From Collinsella aerofaciens (GTDB taxonomy: Bacteria; Actinomycetota; Coriobacteriia; Coriobacteriales; Coriobacteriaceae), in contig NZ_JAQLFJ010000004.1 of assembly GCF_028206795.1 (NCBI RefSeq), forward strand, positions 130,666 to 194,665: a DNA stretch of 64,000 nt, written 5' to 3'. A program made the translations under genes and the position numbers. Numbering within the stretch: the first letter of the stretch is position 1; every line of letters begins with the position of its first letter. The notes beneath the pieces are model-generated. The model was given only the letters and a program-made list of their open reading frames with translations. It searched no databases and was not told where the DNA came from. Of this stretch, positions 1 through 8,860 are shown piece after piece.

Positions 1-2
1 CT

Positions 3-71
3 CTGGGCGTCGAGATCGAGGTTACCCCGCTGCCTTCCGAGAAGAAGGACGAGGAGACCGACGCCGAGTAA
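3..71 (+). CDS. C-terminal end of an unidentified protein (partial)
   Basis: Only the last 22 codons and the TAA stop are inside the window. The frame reads LGVEIEVTPLPSEKKDEETDAE, an acidic, lysine/glutamate-rich tail with no recognisable motif. A rho-independent terminator follows 27 bases after the stop, which supports a real gene end. The family cannot be named from so little sequence. Confidence 0.6.
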   Translation: MGVEIEVTPLPSEKKDEETDAE

Positions 72-98
72 ATCGGTTTGACGATCACTTGTTTTAAG

Positions 99-130
99 GG
101 ATCCGTCCGCAATGGACGGGTCCTTTTTTT
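99..130 (+). terminator. Rho-independent terminator
   Basis: Stem GGATCCGTCC / GGACGGGTCC (99-108 with 114-123) with a 5-base loop, followed by seven T residues. It ends the partial gene at the left edge. Confidence 0.85.
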
Positions 131-358
131 CATTTGCTGCTGAGGTGCGCGATGCTGCCCGGGCTGTCCACAGGCTATTGGGTTGTCAGTGCATGAAAAA
201 TGCCGACATCCCGCCTCGGGGAGGAGGCGGGAACACACCGAGTAGACGGAGGGGTGTGGAGCGCGGTCGCGTCTCGACTGACGACGTTGCCCATCGACAG
301 GACCATTGTAGCGCATGGCGGTTCTTGGTTTATCGTGTCGAGCGTTTGCGTTGTGCCA

Positions 359-385
359 TTGCCTGCGGCAACGGTGTGTTACACT
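359..385 (+). promoter_or_regulatory. Possible rnpB promoter
   Basis: TTGCCT (359-364) and TACACT (380-385) are separated by 15 bases and lie 9 bases before the mapped 5' end of the RNase P RNA. The spacing is short, so the -35 assignment is weak; the -10 position fits the RNA start. The stretch 131-358 holds a small GC hairpin (211-232) but no gene I can support. Confidence 0.4.
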
Positions 386-393
386 CTTGCACT

Positions 394-755
394 GCTGAGT
401 GGGCCAGACGGTCGCGCGATGTGCTGCTTGCAGCACGCGTGAGGAAAGTCCGGGCTCCAGAGGGCGGGATGCCGGCTAACGGCCGGGCGGAGTGATCCGA
501 CGGAAAGCGCCGCAGAAAAGAAGACTCCCACCTGCGCCGCAAGGCGTAAAGGGAAAAGCTGAAACGGTGGTGTAAGAGACCACCAGCGTCGTGGTAACAC
601 GGCGGCTTGGCAAGCCCCATCCGGAGCAAGCGCGAATAGGAACGCTATGGGCCGGCCCGGTCCGCGTTCGGGTAGCGTGCGTGGAACTGCACGGTAACGT
701 GCAGACAAGATAAATGACCGTTCACGACAGAACCCGGCTTATCGGCCCACTCAGC
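394..755 (+). ncRNA. rnpB: RNase P RNA, bacterial type A
   Basis: This is the catalytic RNA that trims the 5' leader of pre-tRNAs. The conserved 5' core GAGGAAAGTCCGGGCTC, the GCCGGCTAACGGCCGGGCGG hairpin region and the 3' core ACAGAACCCGGCTTATCGG are all present. The ends pair as the P1 helix: GCTGAGTGGGCC (394-405) with GGCCCACTCAGC (744-755). The length of about 360 nt is normal for the A type. Open reading frames that cross it are fortuitous. Confidence 0.97.
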
Positions 756-772
756 ACTTTGTTGACGCTGCG

Positions 773-873
773 AACCCGTCAGCGCGGCAATCTGCCTTTC
801 AAGCCTTCGGGCATGACCATAAGGTCAATGCCCTTGTCTTTCAAGGCACCTTGCTCGCGCTGACGGGTTTTCG
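773..873 (+). repeat. Long imperfect hairpin downstream of rnpB
   Basis: AACCCGTCAGCGCG (773-786) pairs with CGCGCTGACGGGTT (856-869). Inside are nested pairings GCAA/TTGC, TGCCTT/AAGGCA and an apical GGGCATGACC-ATAA-GGTCaATGCCC. The outer arm is followed by a short T run, so it may work as the rnpB terminator, but at about 97 nt it is much longer than a normal terminator. No gene is visible between 756 and 988. Confidence 0.6.
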
Positions 874-988
874 CTGTTGGTGACGGTATCATTGGCGTTT
901 CCGTTCTTGTTGGCGAGGTCAACGGTGCTGTCTTTGCCGTATTATTGAGGCTGTTTGTTGCTGCGCTTTATTTTGTTGAGGGGCTTTG

Positions 989-1624
989 TTGGACAGCTAT
1001 TTTACTCTGCAATCGAATATTGAGGTTTCGGGCGAATTTGTGGACCGCAAGAGCCGGTTTATTGCCCAGCTGGTCCATATTGAGTCCGAGGATGAGGCGA
1101 ATGCCTTTATCGAGACCGTTCGCAAACGTCATTACGACGCTCGACACAATGTTCCCGCGTGGATTTTGGTCGATGGACGCGAGCGTCAAAGCGATGACGG
1201 TGAGCCGAGCCGCACGAGCGGTATGCCGACGCTCGAGGTGTTGCGCGGCGCGGGGCTCAAAAATGTTTGCTGCGTAGTGACGCGCTATTTTGGTGGCACG
1301 CTGTTGGGGCCTGGTGGCTTGGTACGCGCCTATACCGCGGCGACGCAAGCGGCGGTGGCCGCGGCTCGGGAGGCCGGGCAGATCGTCGAGATGACGAGCG
1401 TCGTGCCTGTTGACGTGCATGTGGCCTATCCGCAGTATGAGCAGGTGCTTCGCTTGGCGCAGGATTCGGGTGCCAAGGTTTCGGATACCGATTACGCGGA
1501 TGCCGTGACACTTCACTTGGTGTTTAAGGCGGGGGAGCAGGAGTCTTTTTGCGCCAGGATGCGCGAGCTTATGGCGGGGCGCGAGGAGATCGAGGTCGGT
1601 GCTCCCGTATTTGCCGAGTTCTAA
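989..1624 (+). CDS. yigZ: YigZ/IMPACT family protein
   Basis: A cytoplasmic protein of 211 residues. The family signature is clear: DDGEPSRTSGMPTLEVLRGAGL followed by VVTRYFGGTLLGPGGLVRAY, as in E. coli YigZ and the N-terminal half of eukaryotic IMPACT proteins. The family is linked to regulation of translation, but its bacterial role is not settled. A TTG at 989 is preferred over the TTG at 986, because GAGGGG at 978-983 then sits 5 bases upstream. The gene stands alone, with a terminator directly after it and the next gene on the other strand. Length is typical for the family (about 205-215). Confidence 0.9.
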   Translation: MDSYFTLQSNIEVSGEFVDRKSRFIAQLVHIESEDEANAFIETVRKRHYDARHNVPAWILVDGRERQSDDGEPSRTSGMPTLEVLRGAGLKNVCCVVTRYFGGTLLGPGGLVRAYTAATQAAVAAAREAGQIVEMTSVVPVDVHVAYPQYEQVLRLAQDSGAKVSDTDYADAVTLHLVFKAGEQESFCARMRELMAGREEIEVGAPVFAEF

Positions 1625-1627
1625 CGG

Positions 1628-1679
1628 CGACGGCCGGCGTGCTTTTGGATGGATCCCAAGCGCGCCGGCCGTCGTTTTT
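1628..1679 (+). terminator. Strong GC-rich terminator after yigZ
   Basis: CGACGGCCGGCG pairs with CGCCGGCCGTCG and is followed by TTTTT. The perfect stem may also serve the convergent gene on the minus strand. Confidence 0.8.
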
Positions 1680-1691
1680 CTGTGCTGCCGT

Positions 1692-2138
1692 TTACTCGGC
1701 GAGCTGCTTTAGTACATCACAGGCGATTTCGACGGCATCGTCGATGCAGCCGGGGCAGCTGCGAAGCGGACCCTTGTCCGATCCGATGCCCTTGAGCGTG
1801 CCGCAGACGGTCGTCGTGTTCTTCTCGCCAAAACGCTTGGCGATTTCGCGCGACAGCTTGTAGGTCTGGCCCTTGGTCTTGGGGTTTTCCATGCCGTCGC
1901 TCATCACGAAGCCCATGATGGCCACGGCGCCCGAGATGGCGCCGCAGGTTTCGGTCATGCCGCCCATGCCGGCACCAAAGCCCTCGGTGAGGGTAAAGGC
2001 GATCTGGGGGTCGAGTCCGACGGCAGGCGCGAGGGTGCAGGCGACGGCCTGGGCGCAGTTAAAGCCGCGGGCGTGGTATTCGGCAGCCTGAGCCTGACAG
2101 GCGTTGATGTCGAGCTGGGCCGTATCGATTTGCTTCAT
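1692..2138 (-). CDS. C_GCAxxG_C_C family redox protein
   Basis: A protein of 148 residues with the hallmark spaced cysteines: GFNCAQAV near residue 25, GGMTETCGAISGAV near 65-75, and a C-terminal pair in RSCPGCIDDAV. Proteins of this family are thought to be small membrane-associated or soluble redox proteins, often near thiol or metal reductases; no reaction is proven. The start at 2138 is chosen because AAGGAGACAACG precedes the ATG at good spacing. Longer upstream starts add sequence that looks like an untranslated leader. It is convergent with yigZ and divergent from the methionine-pathway gene at 2369. Confidence 0.85.
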   Translation of the reverse strand: MKQIDTAQLDINACQAQAAEYHARGFNCAQAVACTLAPAVGLDPQIAFTLTEGFGAGMGGMTETCGAISGAVAIMGFVMSDGMENPKTKGQTYKLSREIAKRFGEKNTTTVCGTLKGIGSDKGPLRSCPGCIDDAVEIACDVLKQLAE

Positions 2139-2368
2139 CGTTGTCTCCTTGGTTACGGTGTACTCGCCTATGGTACCCGTGACGGTGCATGTAATCATCG
2201 AGAGCTTCATGTATGCCTCATTTTTATCTATCGAGCAAATGCCCAAGGCTTGAGATAAAACCCTTGATTAATTAGTCCCATAACCTACCTTTGGGATGGG
2301 TTGAGAGGGGTGCAGGGTAGCGGTATCGTGAACCGAATAAAACTAAAACCCAGGCAAGGGAGCAAGAT

Positions 2369-3652
2369 ATGAGCGAGCAGACTATCGGTACCACATGTGT
2401 TCAGGGCGGCTACCGCCCGGGTGACGCGGAGCCGCGCCAGGTGCCTATCTACCAGTCCACCACGTGGAAGTATGATACGTCCGAGCATATGGGCAAGCTG
2501 TTTGACCTGGAGGAGTCCGGTTACTTCTACAGCCGCCTGCAGAACCCCACGTGCGATCTGGTTGCTGCCAAGATCTGCGAGATGGAGGGCGGCACCGCTG
2601 CGATGCTCACGAGCTCGGGCATGGCTGCGAACTTCCTCGCCATCTTTAACGTCGCCGGTGCCGGTGATCACGTGGTTGCGTGCTCTGCCATCTACGGCGG
2701 CACCTACAACCTGCTGGCTCACACTATGGGCCGCATGGGCCTGACCTGCACGTTCGTCGCACCCGACTGCACCGATGAGGAGCTGGAGGCCGCTTTCCAG
2801 CCCAATACCAAGCTCGTCTTTGGCGAGACCATCGCTAACCCCGCGCTTGCCGTGCTCGATATTGAGCGCTTTGCCAAGGCCGCGCACGACCACGGCGTGC
2901 CGCTGATGGTCGACAACACCTTCCCGACGCCCGTGATGTGCCGTCCCTTTGAGTGGGGCGCCGACATCGTCACGCATTCCACCACCAAGTACATGGATGG
3001 TCACGCGGCCTACCTGGGCGGCGTGATCGTTGATCACGGTCAGTTTGACTGGATGGCCCATGCGGACAAGTTCCCGGGTCTCACCACGCCCGACGAGAGC
3101 TACCACGGCGTGACCTATGCCGAGAAGTTCGGCCGCGAGGGCGCCTTTATTACCAAGGCTACCGCGCAGCTCATGCGCGACCTCGGCCCCATGCAGAACC
3201 CGCAGGCGGCGTTCTTCCTGAACAGCTCGCTCGAGAGCCTGCACGTGCGTATGCCGCGCCATTGCGAGAACGGTCTGGCGGTCGCCAAGTTCCTGCAGGG
3301 CCACCCCAAAGTGCGCTTCGTGAGCTATCCGGGCCTAGAGGGCGACAAGTACTACGACATGGCTCAGAAGTACATGCCCAACGGTACCTGCGGCGTCGTG
3401 AGCTTTGGCTTTACCGGTGGTCGTGCGGCGGCCGAGACCTTTATGAAGAGTCTTAAGCTCGCCCAGATTGCCACGCACGTGGCCGATGCCCGCACCTGCT
3501 GCCTGCACCCGGCAAACGCCACCCATCGCCAGATGAACGACGAGGAGCTCATCGCCTGCGGCATCTCCGCCGATATGGTGCGCCTGTCGTGCGGCCTTGA
3601 GGATACGGCCGATTTGATTGCCGACCTTGAGCAGGCACTCGAGCAGTGCTAG
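2369..3652 (+). CDS. metY: O-acetylhomoserine sulfhydrylase-type PLP enzyme
   Basis: A 427-residue enzyme of the Cys/Met metabolism PLP family. It probably joins O-acetylhomoserine with sulfide or methanethiol to give homocysteine or methionine in the cytoplasm. Seen: the tetramer-contact segment with YSRLQNPT near 54-61, TSSGMAA near 81-87 (phosphate binding), the VDNTFPTP strand near 181-188 and the PLP lysine K207 in HSTTKYMDG. The N-terminal pattern GTTCVQGGYRPG and the insert around 215-250 fit MetY rather than cystathionine lyases, though a methionine gamma-lyase role cannot be excluded. AAGGGAGCAAG precedes the ATG. No riboswitch was recognised in the 110 bases upstream. Confidence 0.88.
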   Translation: MSEQTIGTTCVQGGYRPGDAEPRQVPIYQSTTWKYDTSEHMGKLFDLEESGYFYSRLQNPTCDLVAAKICEMEGGTAAMLTSSGMAANFLAIFNVAGAGDHVVACSAIYGGTYNLLAHTMGRMGLTCTFVAPDCTDEELEAAFQPNTKLVFGETIANPALAVLDIERFAKAAHDHGVPLMVDNTFPTPVMCRPFEWGADIVTHSTTKYMDGHAAYLGGVIVDHGQFDWMAHADKFPGLTTPDESYHGVTYAEKFGREGAFITKATAQLMRDLGPMQNPQAAFFLNSSLESLHVRMPRHCENGLAVAKFLQGHPKVRFVSYPGLEGDKYYDMAQKYMPNGTCGVVSFGFTGGRAAAETFMKSLKLAQIATHVADARTCCLHPANATHRQMNDEELIACGISADMVRLSCGLEDTADLIADLEQALEQC

Positions 3653-3721
3653 GCTAGCGTGCGTGCGAGGCGTGGGACGGCTTTTCGGCTGACGACGTCC
3701 TCATAGTTCCGATTCCGTAGG

Positions 3722-3768
3722 CGGGACCCCGATCGTGTCCGTTTGTAGGCGATTGGGGTCCCGTTTTT
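3722..3768 (+). terminator. Terminator after the sulfhydrylase gene
   Basis: CGGGACCCCGATCG pairs with CGATTGGGGTCCCG (3750-3763), one G-T pair, followed by TTTTT. Confidence 0.88.
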
Positions 3769-3793
3769 GCGTTGCACGATAGAAAGGATATAC

Positions 3794-5098
3794 ATGGAGA
3801 AAACTGCCGAGCAGCTGCGCCGCGAACACATTGCCCTAGAGGGCGACACCCACGGTAAGAATAAATGGGCGATTCTGTTCACCGTGCTCGTCATGACCTT
3901 TATGGCGTGTCTGGATGCGAGCATCGTGACGGTGGCGCTCCCAGTGATGCAAAAGGAGCTGGGGGTGGGTCTCGACCGCATTCAGCTCGTGAGCTCGGTG
4001 TATCTGCTCGCGACGTGCGTCGCCATGCTGCCGTTTGGCCGCTTGGGCGATGTGCGCGGCAAGGTGAATGTGTTCCAGCTTGGTGTAATCGTCTTTACGG
4101 GTGGCTCGTTGCTTTGCGGGCTTTCGGCTTCGCTCGAGGTGCTTATCTTGGCGCGTTCCGTGCAGGGCATTGGCTGTGCCGCCGCGATGGCCAACAATAT
4201 GGGCATCATCACCGAGTCGTTTCCGGCGCGTGAGCGCGGCCGTGCCATGGGCATTCTGGCGACCTTTGTGGCTCTTGGCATGATGTGCGGCCCCGTGCTC
4301 GGCGGCGTGCTGGTGGCGAGCTTTCCCTGGGAGAGCATCTTCCTTATCAATCTGCCCATTGGCGTAATCTCGTTTATCGTGGGACTCTATACGCTGCCGC
4401 ATGTGAAGCCGGAGGCTGGCGAACGCCCTATGCCGTTGACAGAGGCGGCGCGTCGCTGCTTTGCGAGCTCGGCTTTCACGATTAACCTGGCTTGCATGCT
4501 TATCGTGTTCGTGGGTATCGGTGCCTCCGAGTTTGTGCTGCCGTTCTACTTTCAGGATGCCCACGGCTTTAGCTCCGATATCTCCGGCCTGTTGTTTTTG
4601 GCGATGCCGGTCGTGAATGCCTTTGTGGGCCCGCTTTCGGGCTCGGTGTCCGACCGTGTTGGTTGTGAAGCGCCCACGGCCGTTGGCCTGGGCGTGTACG
4701 TGTGCGGTCTCTTTGCGGTGAGCACGCTTGACGAGCACTCTTCCATCTTGATGATTGTGTGCTGCGTCGCGTTTATGTCGTGCGGCACGTCGATCTTCCA
4801 GAGTCCCAATAATTCGCTGTATATGGGTTCGGCTCCGCGTGAGGCGCTTGGCTTTGCGGGCAGCTTGAGCAGCTTGGCGCGCTATGCGGGCATAGCGCTG
4901 GGTATTACGGCGGCGTCGCGCATCCTGTATGGACAGACGAGCGCGGCGATGGGCAAGACGGTCACGAGCTATGTGGCGGGTCGTCCGGACGTGTTCCTCT
5001 TTGGCTTCCGTTTGGTATTCTACGTGCTGATGGCCGTTGCTACCGTGGGCTTTGCGCTCACATTGGTACGTTTGGTGAGGACGCGCACCCGGCATTAG
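3794..5098 (+). CDS. MFS drug-efflux type transporter (DHA2-like)
   Basis: A 434-residue polytopic membrane protein of the major facilitator superfamily. Motif A appears as PFGRLGDVRGKV in the loop after TM2, and the N-terminal helix carries FMACLDASIVTVALPVMQKEL, the typical start of the DHA2 (EmrB/QacA) group of proton-coupled exporters. About 12-14 hydrophobic helices are visible, with a motif-C-like GPVLGGVL segment in TM5. The start at 3794 follows AGAAAGGATATAC; an upstream in-frame start at 3767 lies in the terminator tail. The substrate cannot be told from sequence. It is monocistronic between two terminator-like regions. Confidence 0.88.
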   Translation: MEKTAEQLRREHIALEGDTHGKNKWAILFTVLVMTFMACLDASIVTVALPVMQKELGVGLDRIQLVSSVYLLATCVAMLPFGRLGDVRGKVNVFQLGVIVFTGGSLLCGLSASLEVLILARSVQGIGCAAAMANNMGIITESFPARERGRAMGILATFVALGMMCGPVLGGVLVASFPWESIFLINLPIGVISFIVGLYTLPHVKPEAGERPMPLTEAARRCFASSAFTINLACMLIVFVGIGASEFVLPFYFQDAHGFSSDISGLLFLAMPVVNAFVGPLSGSVSDRVGCEAPTAVGLGVYVCGLFAVSTLDEHSSILMIVCCVAFMSCGTSIFQSPNNSLYMGSAPREALGFAGSLSSLARYAGIALGITAASRILYGQTSAAMGKTVTSYVAGRPDVFLFGFRLVFYVLMAVATVGFALTLVRLVRTRTRH

Positions 5099-5258
5099 CG
5101 TGTTGGGAGGCTGTCTGCCACGAATCGGGCCTATCTACTGGTCTTGCAGCTTTATGGTGCGATGTGGCTTGTGGGGCGGGCGGGGGTCGGTCCGTGGTAG
5201 ACTATCGAACAACGTTTATTAATCGCGCGGTATCGTTGCCGCGAGAAGGGGTTGCGCC

Positions 5259-5837
5259 ATGCAGGAGCTTGAGGATCGTATTCGCCATGACGGCATCGTA
5301 AAGGCCGGTAACGTCCTTAAGGTTGATGCCTTCCTCAACCACCAGTGCGACGTTGAGCTGTTCGACCACATGGGTGCCGAGTGGGCCCGTCTGTTCGAGG
5401 GTGTCGAGATCAACAAGATCCTGACGATCGAGGCTTCGGGCATTGGTATGGCCTGCATCGCGGCTCAGCATTTTGGCGGCGTGCCGGTGGTCTTTGCCAA
5501 GAAGGCCCAGTCCATCAACCTTGACGGCGAGCAGTATGCCACGACCATCTATTCCTTTACCAAGCAGAAGGAGTACCCGGTTATCGTGGGTAAGCGTTTC
5601 CTGTCCGAGGGCGATAAGGTCCTGATTATCGACGACTTCCTGGCCAACGGCTGCGCGCTTGAGGGCCTTATTAAGATCTGCGAGGCTGCGGGCGCCGAGG
5701 TTGCCGGCATCGGTATTGCGGTGGAGAAGGGCTTCCAGGGCGGCGGCGATAAGCTCCGCGAGCGCGGCTTCCGCGTTGAGAGCCTGGCCCGTATCGCCGA
5801 AATGGACTGCGAGAACGGCGAGATCACGTTCGCCTAG
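5259..5837 (+). CDS. xpt: Xanthine phosphoribosyltransferase
   Basis: 192 residues, the usual length for Xpt. It converts xanthine and PRPP to XMP in purine salvage. The PRPP loop is [11 protein letters not shown] at 121-131, and the N-terminal [20 protein letters not shown] is characteristic of the Xpt family rather than adenine phosphoribosyltransferase. AGAAGGGG lies before the ATG. The 160-base leader (5099-5258) shows no purine-riboswitch core. A hairpin with a T run follows the gene. It sits between an exporter and a release-factor-like gene with no functional link. Confidence 0.93.
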   Translation: MQELEDRIRHDGIVKAGNVLKVDAFLNHQCDVELFDHMGAEWARLFEGVEINKILTIEASGIGMACIAAQHFGGVPVVFAKKAQSINLDGEQYATTIYSFTKQKEYPVIVGKRFLSEGDKVLIIDDFLANGCALEGLIKICEAAGAEVAGIGIAVEKGFQGGGDKLRERGFRVESLARIAEMDCENGEITFA

Positions 5838-5865
5838 GCGCGCAGCACAAGCGATTGGTATGCGA

Positions 5866-5900
5866 TGTGACAAAGGGACTGTCCCTTTGTCACATTTTTT
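5866..5900 (+). terminator. Near-perfect palindrome with T run
   Basis: TGTGACAAAGGGAC and GTCCCTTTGTCACA flank one central T, then TTTTTT follows. It serves as the xpt terminator, and it shares the word GGGACTGTCC with other palindromes of this window, so it may also belong to a repeat family. Confidence 0.75.
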
Positions 5901-5920
5901 GTATGAGGGGAGGTATTGAT

Positions 5921-6301
5921 ATGGATGAGAACAAGATGGGATGGCGCGAGTATGCGCGCTATGCCGAGATGTCGGTCGAGGAGCTGGCACGCGATTGCGA
6001 GGTGCAGGTGTTTCGCGCGACGGGTCCGGGCGGACAGGGCGTGAACACGACGGACTCGGCGGTGCGCATGAAGCATGGGCCCACGGGGATTGTCGTGACG
6101 GCGCGTGAGAGCCGCAGTCAGTTTCAGAATCGCAGCTGCTGTCTGCGTAAGCTGAGGGCAGAGCTTGAGCGTCGCGGGCGTCCACCGCGCCGACGCGTAA
6201 AGACCAAGGTGCCTCAGCGATCGCGCCAGCGCAGGCTCAACGACAAGCACTTCAACGCTATCAAAAAGGCCAACCGTCGCAAACTGGGCAGCGACGAATG
6301 A
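5921..6301 (+). CDS. Peptide chain release factor-like protein (GGQ domain)
   Basis: 126 residues consisting of a single RF-1/ArfB-like domain. The GGQ tripeptide is at 37-39 within [18 protein letters not shown], followed by a basic tail ([22 protein letters not shown]) like the ribosome-tunnel tail of ArfB/ICT1. It lacks the codon-recognition domains of RF1 and RF2, so a ribosome-rescue peptidyl-tRNA hydrolase role is likely; this is inference. GGGGAGGTATTGAT precedes the ATG at 5921. It is downstream of the hairpin that ends xpt and is followed by a long palindrome. Confidence 0.82.
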   Translation: MDENKMGWREYARYAEMSVEELARDCEVQVFRATGPGGQGVNTTDSAVRMKHGPTGIVVTARESRSQFQNRSCCLRKLRAELERRGRPPRRRVKTKVPQRSRQRRLNDKHFNAIKKANRRKLGSDE

Positions 6302-6313
6302 TCTTCTCAATAC

Positions 6314-6378
6314 GTTGCGGTGAAATAGGGACTGTTTTGCGGTTTTTGCTGCATAAACAGTCCCTATTTCACCGCAAC
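6314..6378. repeat. Palindromic repeat, family 1 (GTTGCGGTG), copy 1
   Basis: GTTGCGGTGAAATAGGGACT and its complement form a stem of about 22 bp around a short variable loop. Similar copies lie at 24651, 25933, 48407 and 51834. It sits in the gap between two convergent genes. Confidence 0.85.
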
Positions 6379-6388
6379 TTAGGTGGGG

Positions 6389-7351
6389 TTAGCGGGTGGG
6401 GTGCCAGACGTGGAGGGCGCCGGCGAGGATGTCGACCTCGATGCGCGAGGCGACGATGGGCTCGCCGTCGGCCTGGATGGGGTAGTCGGGCTCCTCAAAG
6501 GTAAGCTCAGCATGGCGACAGCGGCGCATGCGAACCGGTGGCAGCTTGGTGTGGTGGCCGTCTTTGGCCGAAAGGAACATAGGCAGGGCTACCGCGCGAG
6601 GGACGGGGCCGCAGGCGTAGCAGACGTCGAATATACCGTCACAGGGGTCGGCGTCGGGACAGATGCGATAACCCGATCCATAGGTAGGGCCCAGCTGAAT
6701 CGCCATGATGATCGCCCTCACGCGCTCGGCAGGCGTCCCGTCAAAGCTGACTGTCATGGGGTAGTTGCGATAGCGTAGGCCAAACTGCTCAAGTCCCGAG
6801 AGGGTGTAGAGCGGCGCGCCTGTCAAGCCGGTCTTTTTGCGCAGCTCGGTGGTGCCCAGGCCGATGGCGGCATCGATGCCGACCGAAAGCGTCTGGTCGT
6901 AGTACTCAACGGTAGCCTCGCCGCTGCCGCTTGCAGGGCTCCACGAGCGAATGCGCCCGACGTCCTGACGCTGCAGCTCGCAGGTGAGCAGCGCGCCAAA
7001 ATCCTTGCCGGAGAAATCGTCGATGTCGAGCGTCTGGGCAAAATCGTTGCCGGAGCCCACGGGCAGGACGGCAAGAGCGGGGCGGGCGTCCTCCTCTTGC
7101 GTCATAAGCCCGTTGACGACCTCGTGGATCACGCCATCGCCGCCAAGGGCGATAACGGTGCGATAGCCCTGAGCCTGTGCGGCAAGTCCCTTGGCATGTC
7201 CCATGCGCTCGGTTAGCATCAGGTCAAACTGGGATGCGCGTGCAGTCATGTCCAAAAAGCGCTGCAGGCGCTCGGCAACTTCATGCGCCGCACCCGACTG
7301 GGCGGCTGGGTTGGCGATGATGAGCGTGCGACCAAAATCAGTTGCGTGCAT
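6389..7351 (-). CDS. Diacylglycerol/lipid kinase family protein
   Basis: 320 residues of the DAGK catalytic-domain (YegS/DgkB-like) family, which phosphorylates diacylglycerol or related lipids using ATP. Seen: NPAAQSG near 14-20, the nucleotide-binding GGDG at 70-73 followed by EVVNGL, and the PVGSGNDFA loop near 97. The C-terminal half shows the expected beta-rich domain with QADGEP near 297. The start at 7351 is preferred, because GGGAG lies 5-6 bases upstream; a longer frame reaches 7423. It lies 87 bases downstream of the ClC gene on the same strand and could be co-transcribed. The lipid substrate is not known. Confidence 0.87.
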   Translation of the reverse strand: MHATDFGRTLIIANPAAQSGAAHEVAERLQRFLDMTARASQFDLMLTERMGHAKGLAAQAQGYRTVIALGGDGVIHEVVNGLMTQEEDARPALAVLPVGSGNDFAQTLDIDDFSGKDFGALLTCELQRQDVGRIRSWSPASGSGEATVEYYDQTLSVGIDAAIGLGTTELRKKTGLTGAPLYTLSGLEQFGLRYRNYPMTVSFDGTPAERVRAIIMAIQLGPTYGSGYRICPDADPCDGIFDVCYACGPVPRAVALPMFLSAKDGHHTKLPPVRMRRCRHAELTFEEPDYPIQADGEPIVASRIEVDILAGALHVWHPTR

Positions 7352-7438
7352 GGGGTGACTCCCGGCGTATGACGTGACGGTGCGGTCGCGCTCAGGTCGA
7401 ATTGCCCCCGATTGTGGCTGCACGGCGAATATTTACGT

Positions 7439-8860
7439 CTACTCTATCAGGTCGTTGTGGCGCTCGATAGCATCCGCTACCGTACCGCCCTCATCCACAA
7501 TAAGCGAACGGCGCTTGGGTGAGATGATGCGCTGGGCGGGGTACACGCCACGGTGTCCGCCGGTTAGGTAGCTGATAAAGGCCACGATGACAAAGAACCC
7601 GGCGGCCGTGCCGTGGAACAGGTCGATGGCCATCATGCAGGTGGTGATGGGCACGTTGAGGCCGGCGCAGAACACGCCGAGCATGCCTAACGCCGCCAGA
7701 AAGCTGGGGTCGATTCCGACGAGGCAACCGATCCAGCCGCCGAGTGCCGCACCGATGCCAAACAGGGGCGTGACCTCGCCGCCTTGGAAGCCGGCGCCCA
7801 GGGTGAGGGCCGTAACCACGAGCTTGATGGCTGCGTCCGCCAGGGTGGTGTTGCCGGCGAACCCGGCGCCTGAGAGCCAGGTGGCAAGGCCGGCATACTT
7901 CCAGGCGTCGAGCATCGCGTAGGCCGCGAGCACCACGAGCGCACCCACGAGCGCGCGAACGAGGTAATTGGTGATAATGTGACCGTACAGGCTCTTGACG
8001 GTTCGAACCGACCAGGCAAAGAGGCGTGCCGTCAGACCGAAGATAATGGCGCTGATAACAACGATGACGACCGTTTTGGGCGTCATAGCGGGAACGCTGG
8101 CGATGACATTCGCTTCGTACTCGGTACCCAGGGCGAGTGATGTAAAGTAGCCGGTAAACGAGGCGACCAAGCAGTAGATGCCCGCGGTGTAGTCGATTTT
8201 GCCGATAAAGCACATCTCCATGCCAAAGAAAGCCCCGGCAAGGGGCGAGCCGAATACGGCGCCAAAGGCCGACGAGATGCCGGCGAGCATGAGGTCGTGG
8301 TGGTCATGCTTTTTGAGGTGGGCGAGGCTCGAGATGTTGCTGGCGATGGTGCCGCCAATCTGCACCGCAGCTCCCTCGCGACCGGCCGATCCGCCCGTTA
8401 GGTGCGTGAGCGTGGAGCAGACGAAGGTGAGGACGGCCATGCGCATATGGATGAGGCGTGTGCCCAGAGCGGAGTCGATGACCAGGTTGTTACCGCGTTT
8501 GGCGGCAAGACCGTGGTTTTTGTACACCCATGCGGTGGCAACGCCCACAACGGGAAGCAGCGCGTAAATCCACGCATGGTGCTCGCGATAGTCGGTCGCG
8601 ATATTCAACGAGGCCAAAAACGCCCAAGCGGCAACGCCCATGGCGAGCGAGACGATGACGACGAGTACGAGCAACTTGGCGCTCGCGAGTAGGTTGCGGA
8701 CGTTGCGGCGCGTGTCGGCAGCCAAGAGATGCTCGGAGCGGGTGAGCTGATGCCTGCCTGCCATGATGACGTCGTTCAGGGAGAAAAAGCCGCCGTCGTC
8801 GAGCGGCTGGGGATGATCCTGCGCTTCGTTTGCGCTTTCGGGTTTGTCGTTATGAGCCAT
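7439..8860 (-). CDS. ClC-family chloride/fluoride channel or antiporter
   Basis: A 473-residue membrane protein. Selectivity-filter motifs are GGSAGREGAAVQ, with the gating glutamate in GREG, FGSPLAG, and GAGFQGGEVTPLFGIGAALG. The GGEVTPLF pattern resembles the CLC-F fluoride branch, but I cannot confirm the branch by alignment. About 60 N-terminal cytoplasmic residues precede the first helix and no CBS domains follow. AAGAGGAACGT precedes the ATG at 8860. It is divergent from moeA across a 210-base gap and upstream of the lipid kinase on the same strand. Confidence 0.88.
   Translation of the reverse strand: MAHNDKPESANEAQDHPQPLDDGGFFSLNDVIMAGRHQLTRSEHLLAADTRRNVRNLLASAKLLVLVVIVSLAMGVAAWAFLASLNIATDYREHHAWIYALLPVVGVATAWVYKNHGLAAKRGNNLVIDSALGTRLIHMRMAVLTFVCSTLTHLTGGSAGREGAAVQIGGTIASNISSLAHLKKHDHHDLMLAGISSAFGAVFGSPLAGAFFGMEMCFIGKIDYTAGIYCLVASFTGYFTSLALGTEYEANVIASVPAMTPKTVVIVVISAIIFGLTARLFAWSVRTVKSLYGHIITNYLVRALVGALVVLAAYAMLDAWKYAGLATWLSGAGFAGNTTLADAAIKLVVTALTLGAGFQGGEVTPLFGIGAALGGWIGCLVGIDPSFLAALGMLGVFCAGLNVPITTCMMAIDLFHGTAAGFFVIVAFISYLTGGHRGVYPAQRIISPKRRSLIVDEGGTVADAIERHNDLIE

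Noticed and set aside
112..708. Open frames crossing the RNase P RNA
   Set aside because: The region folds as rnpB with all conserved cores; the frames have no ribosome sites or known motifs.
5099..5258. Purine riboswitch upstream of xpt
   Set aside because: The conserved purine aptamer core is not seen in the 160-base leader.
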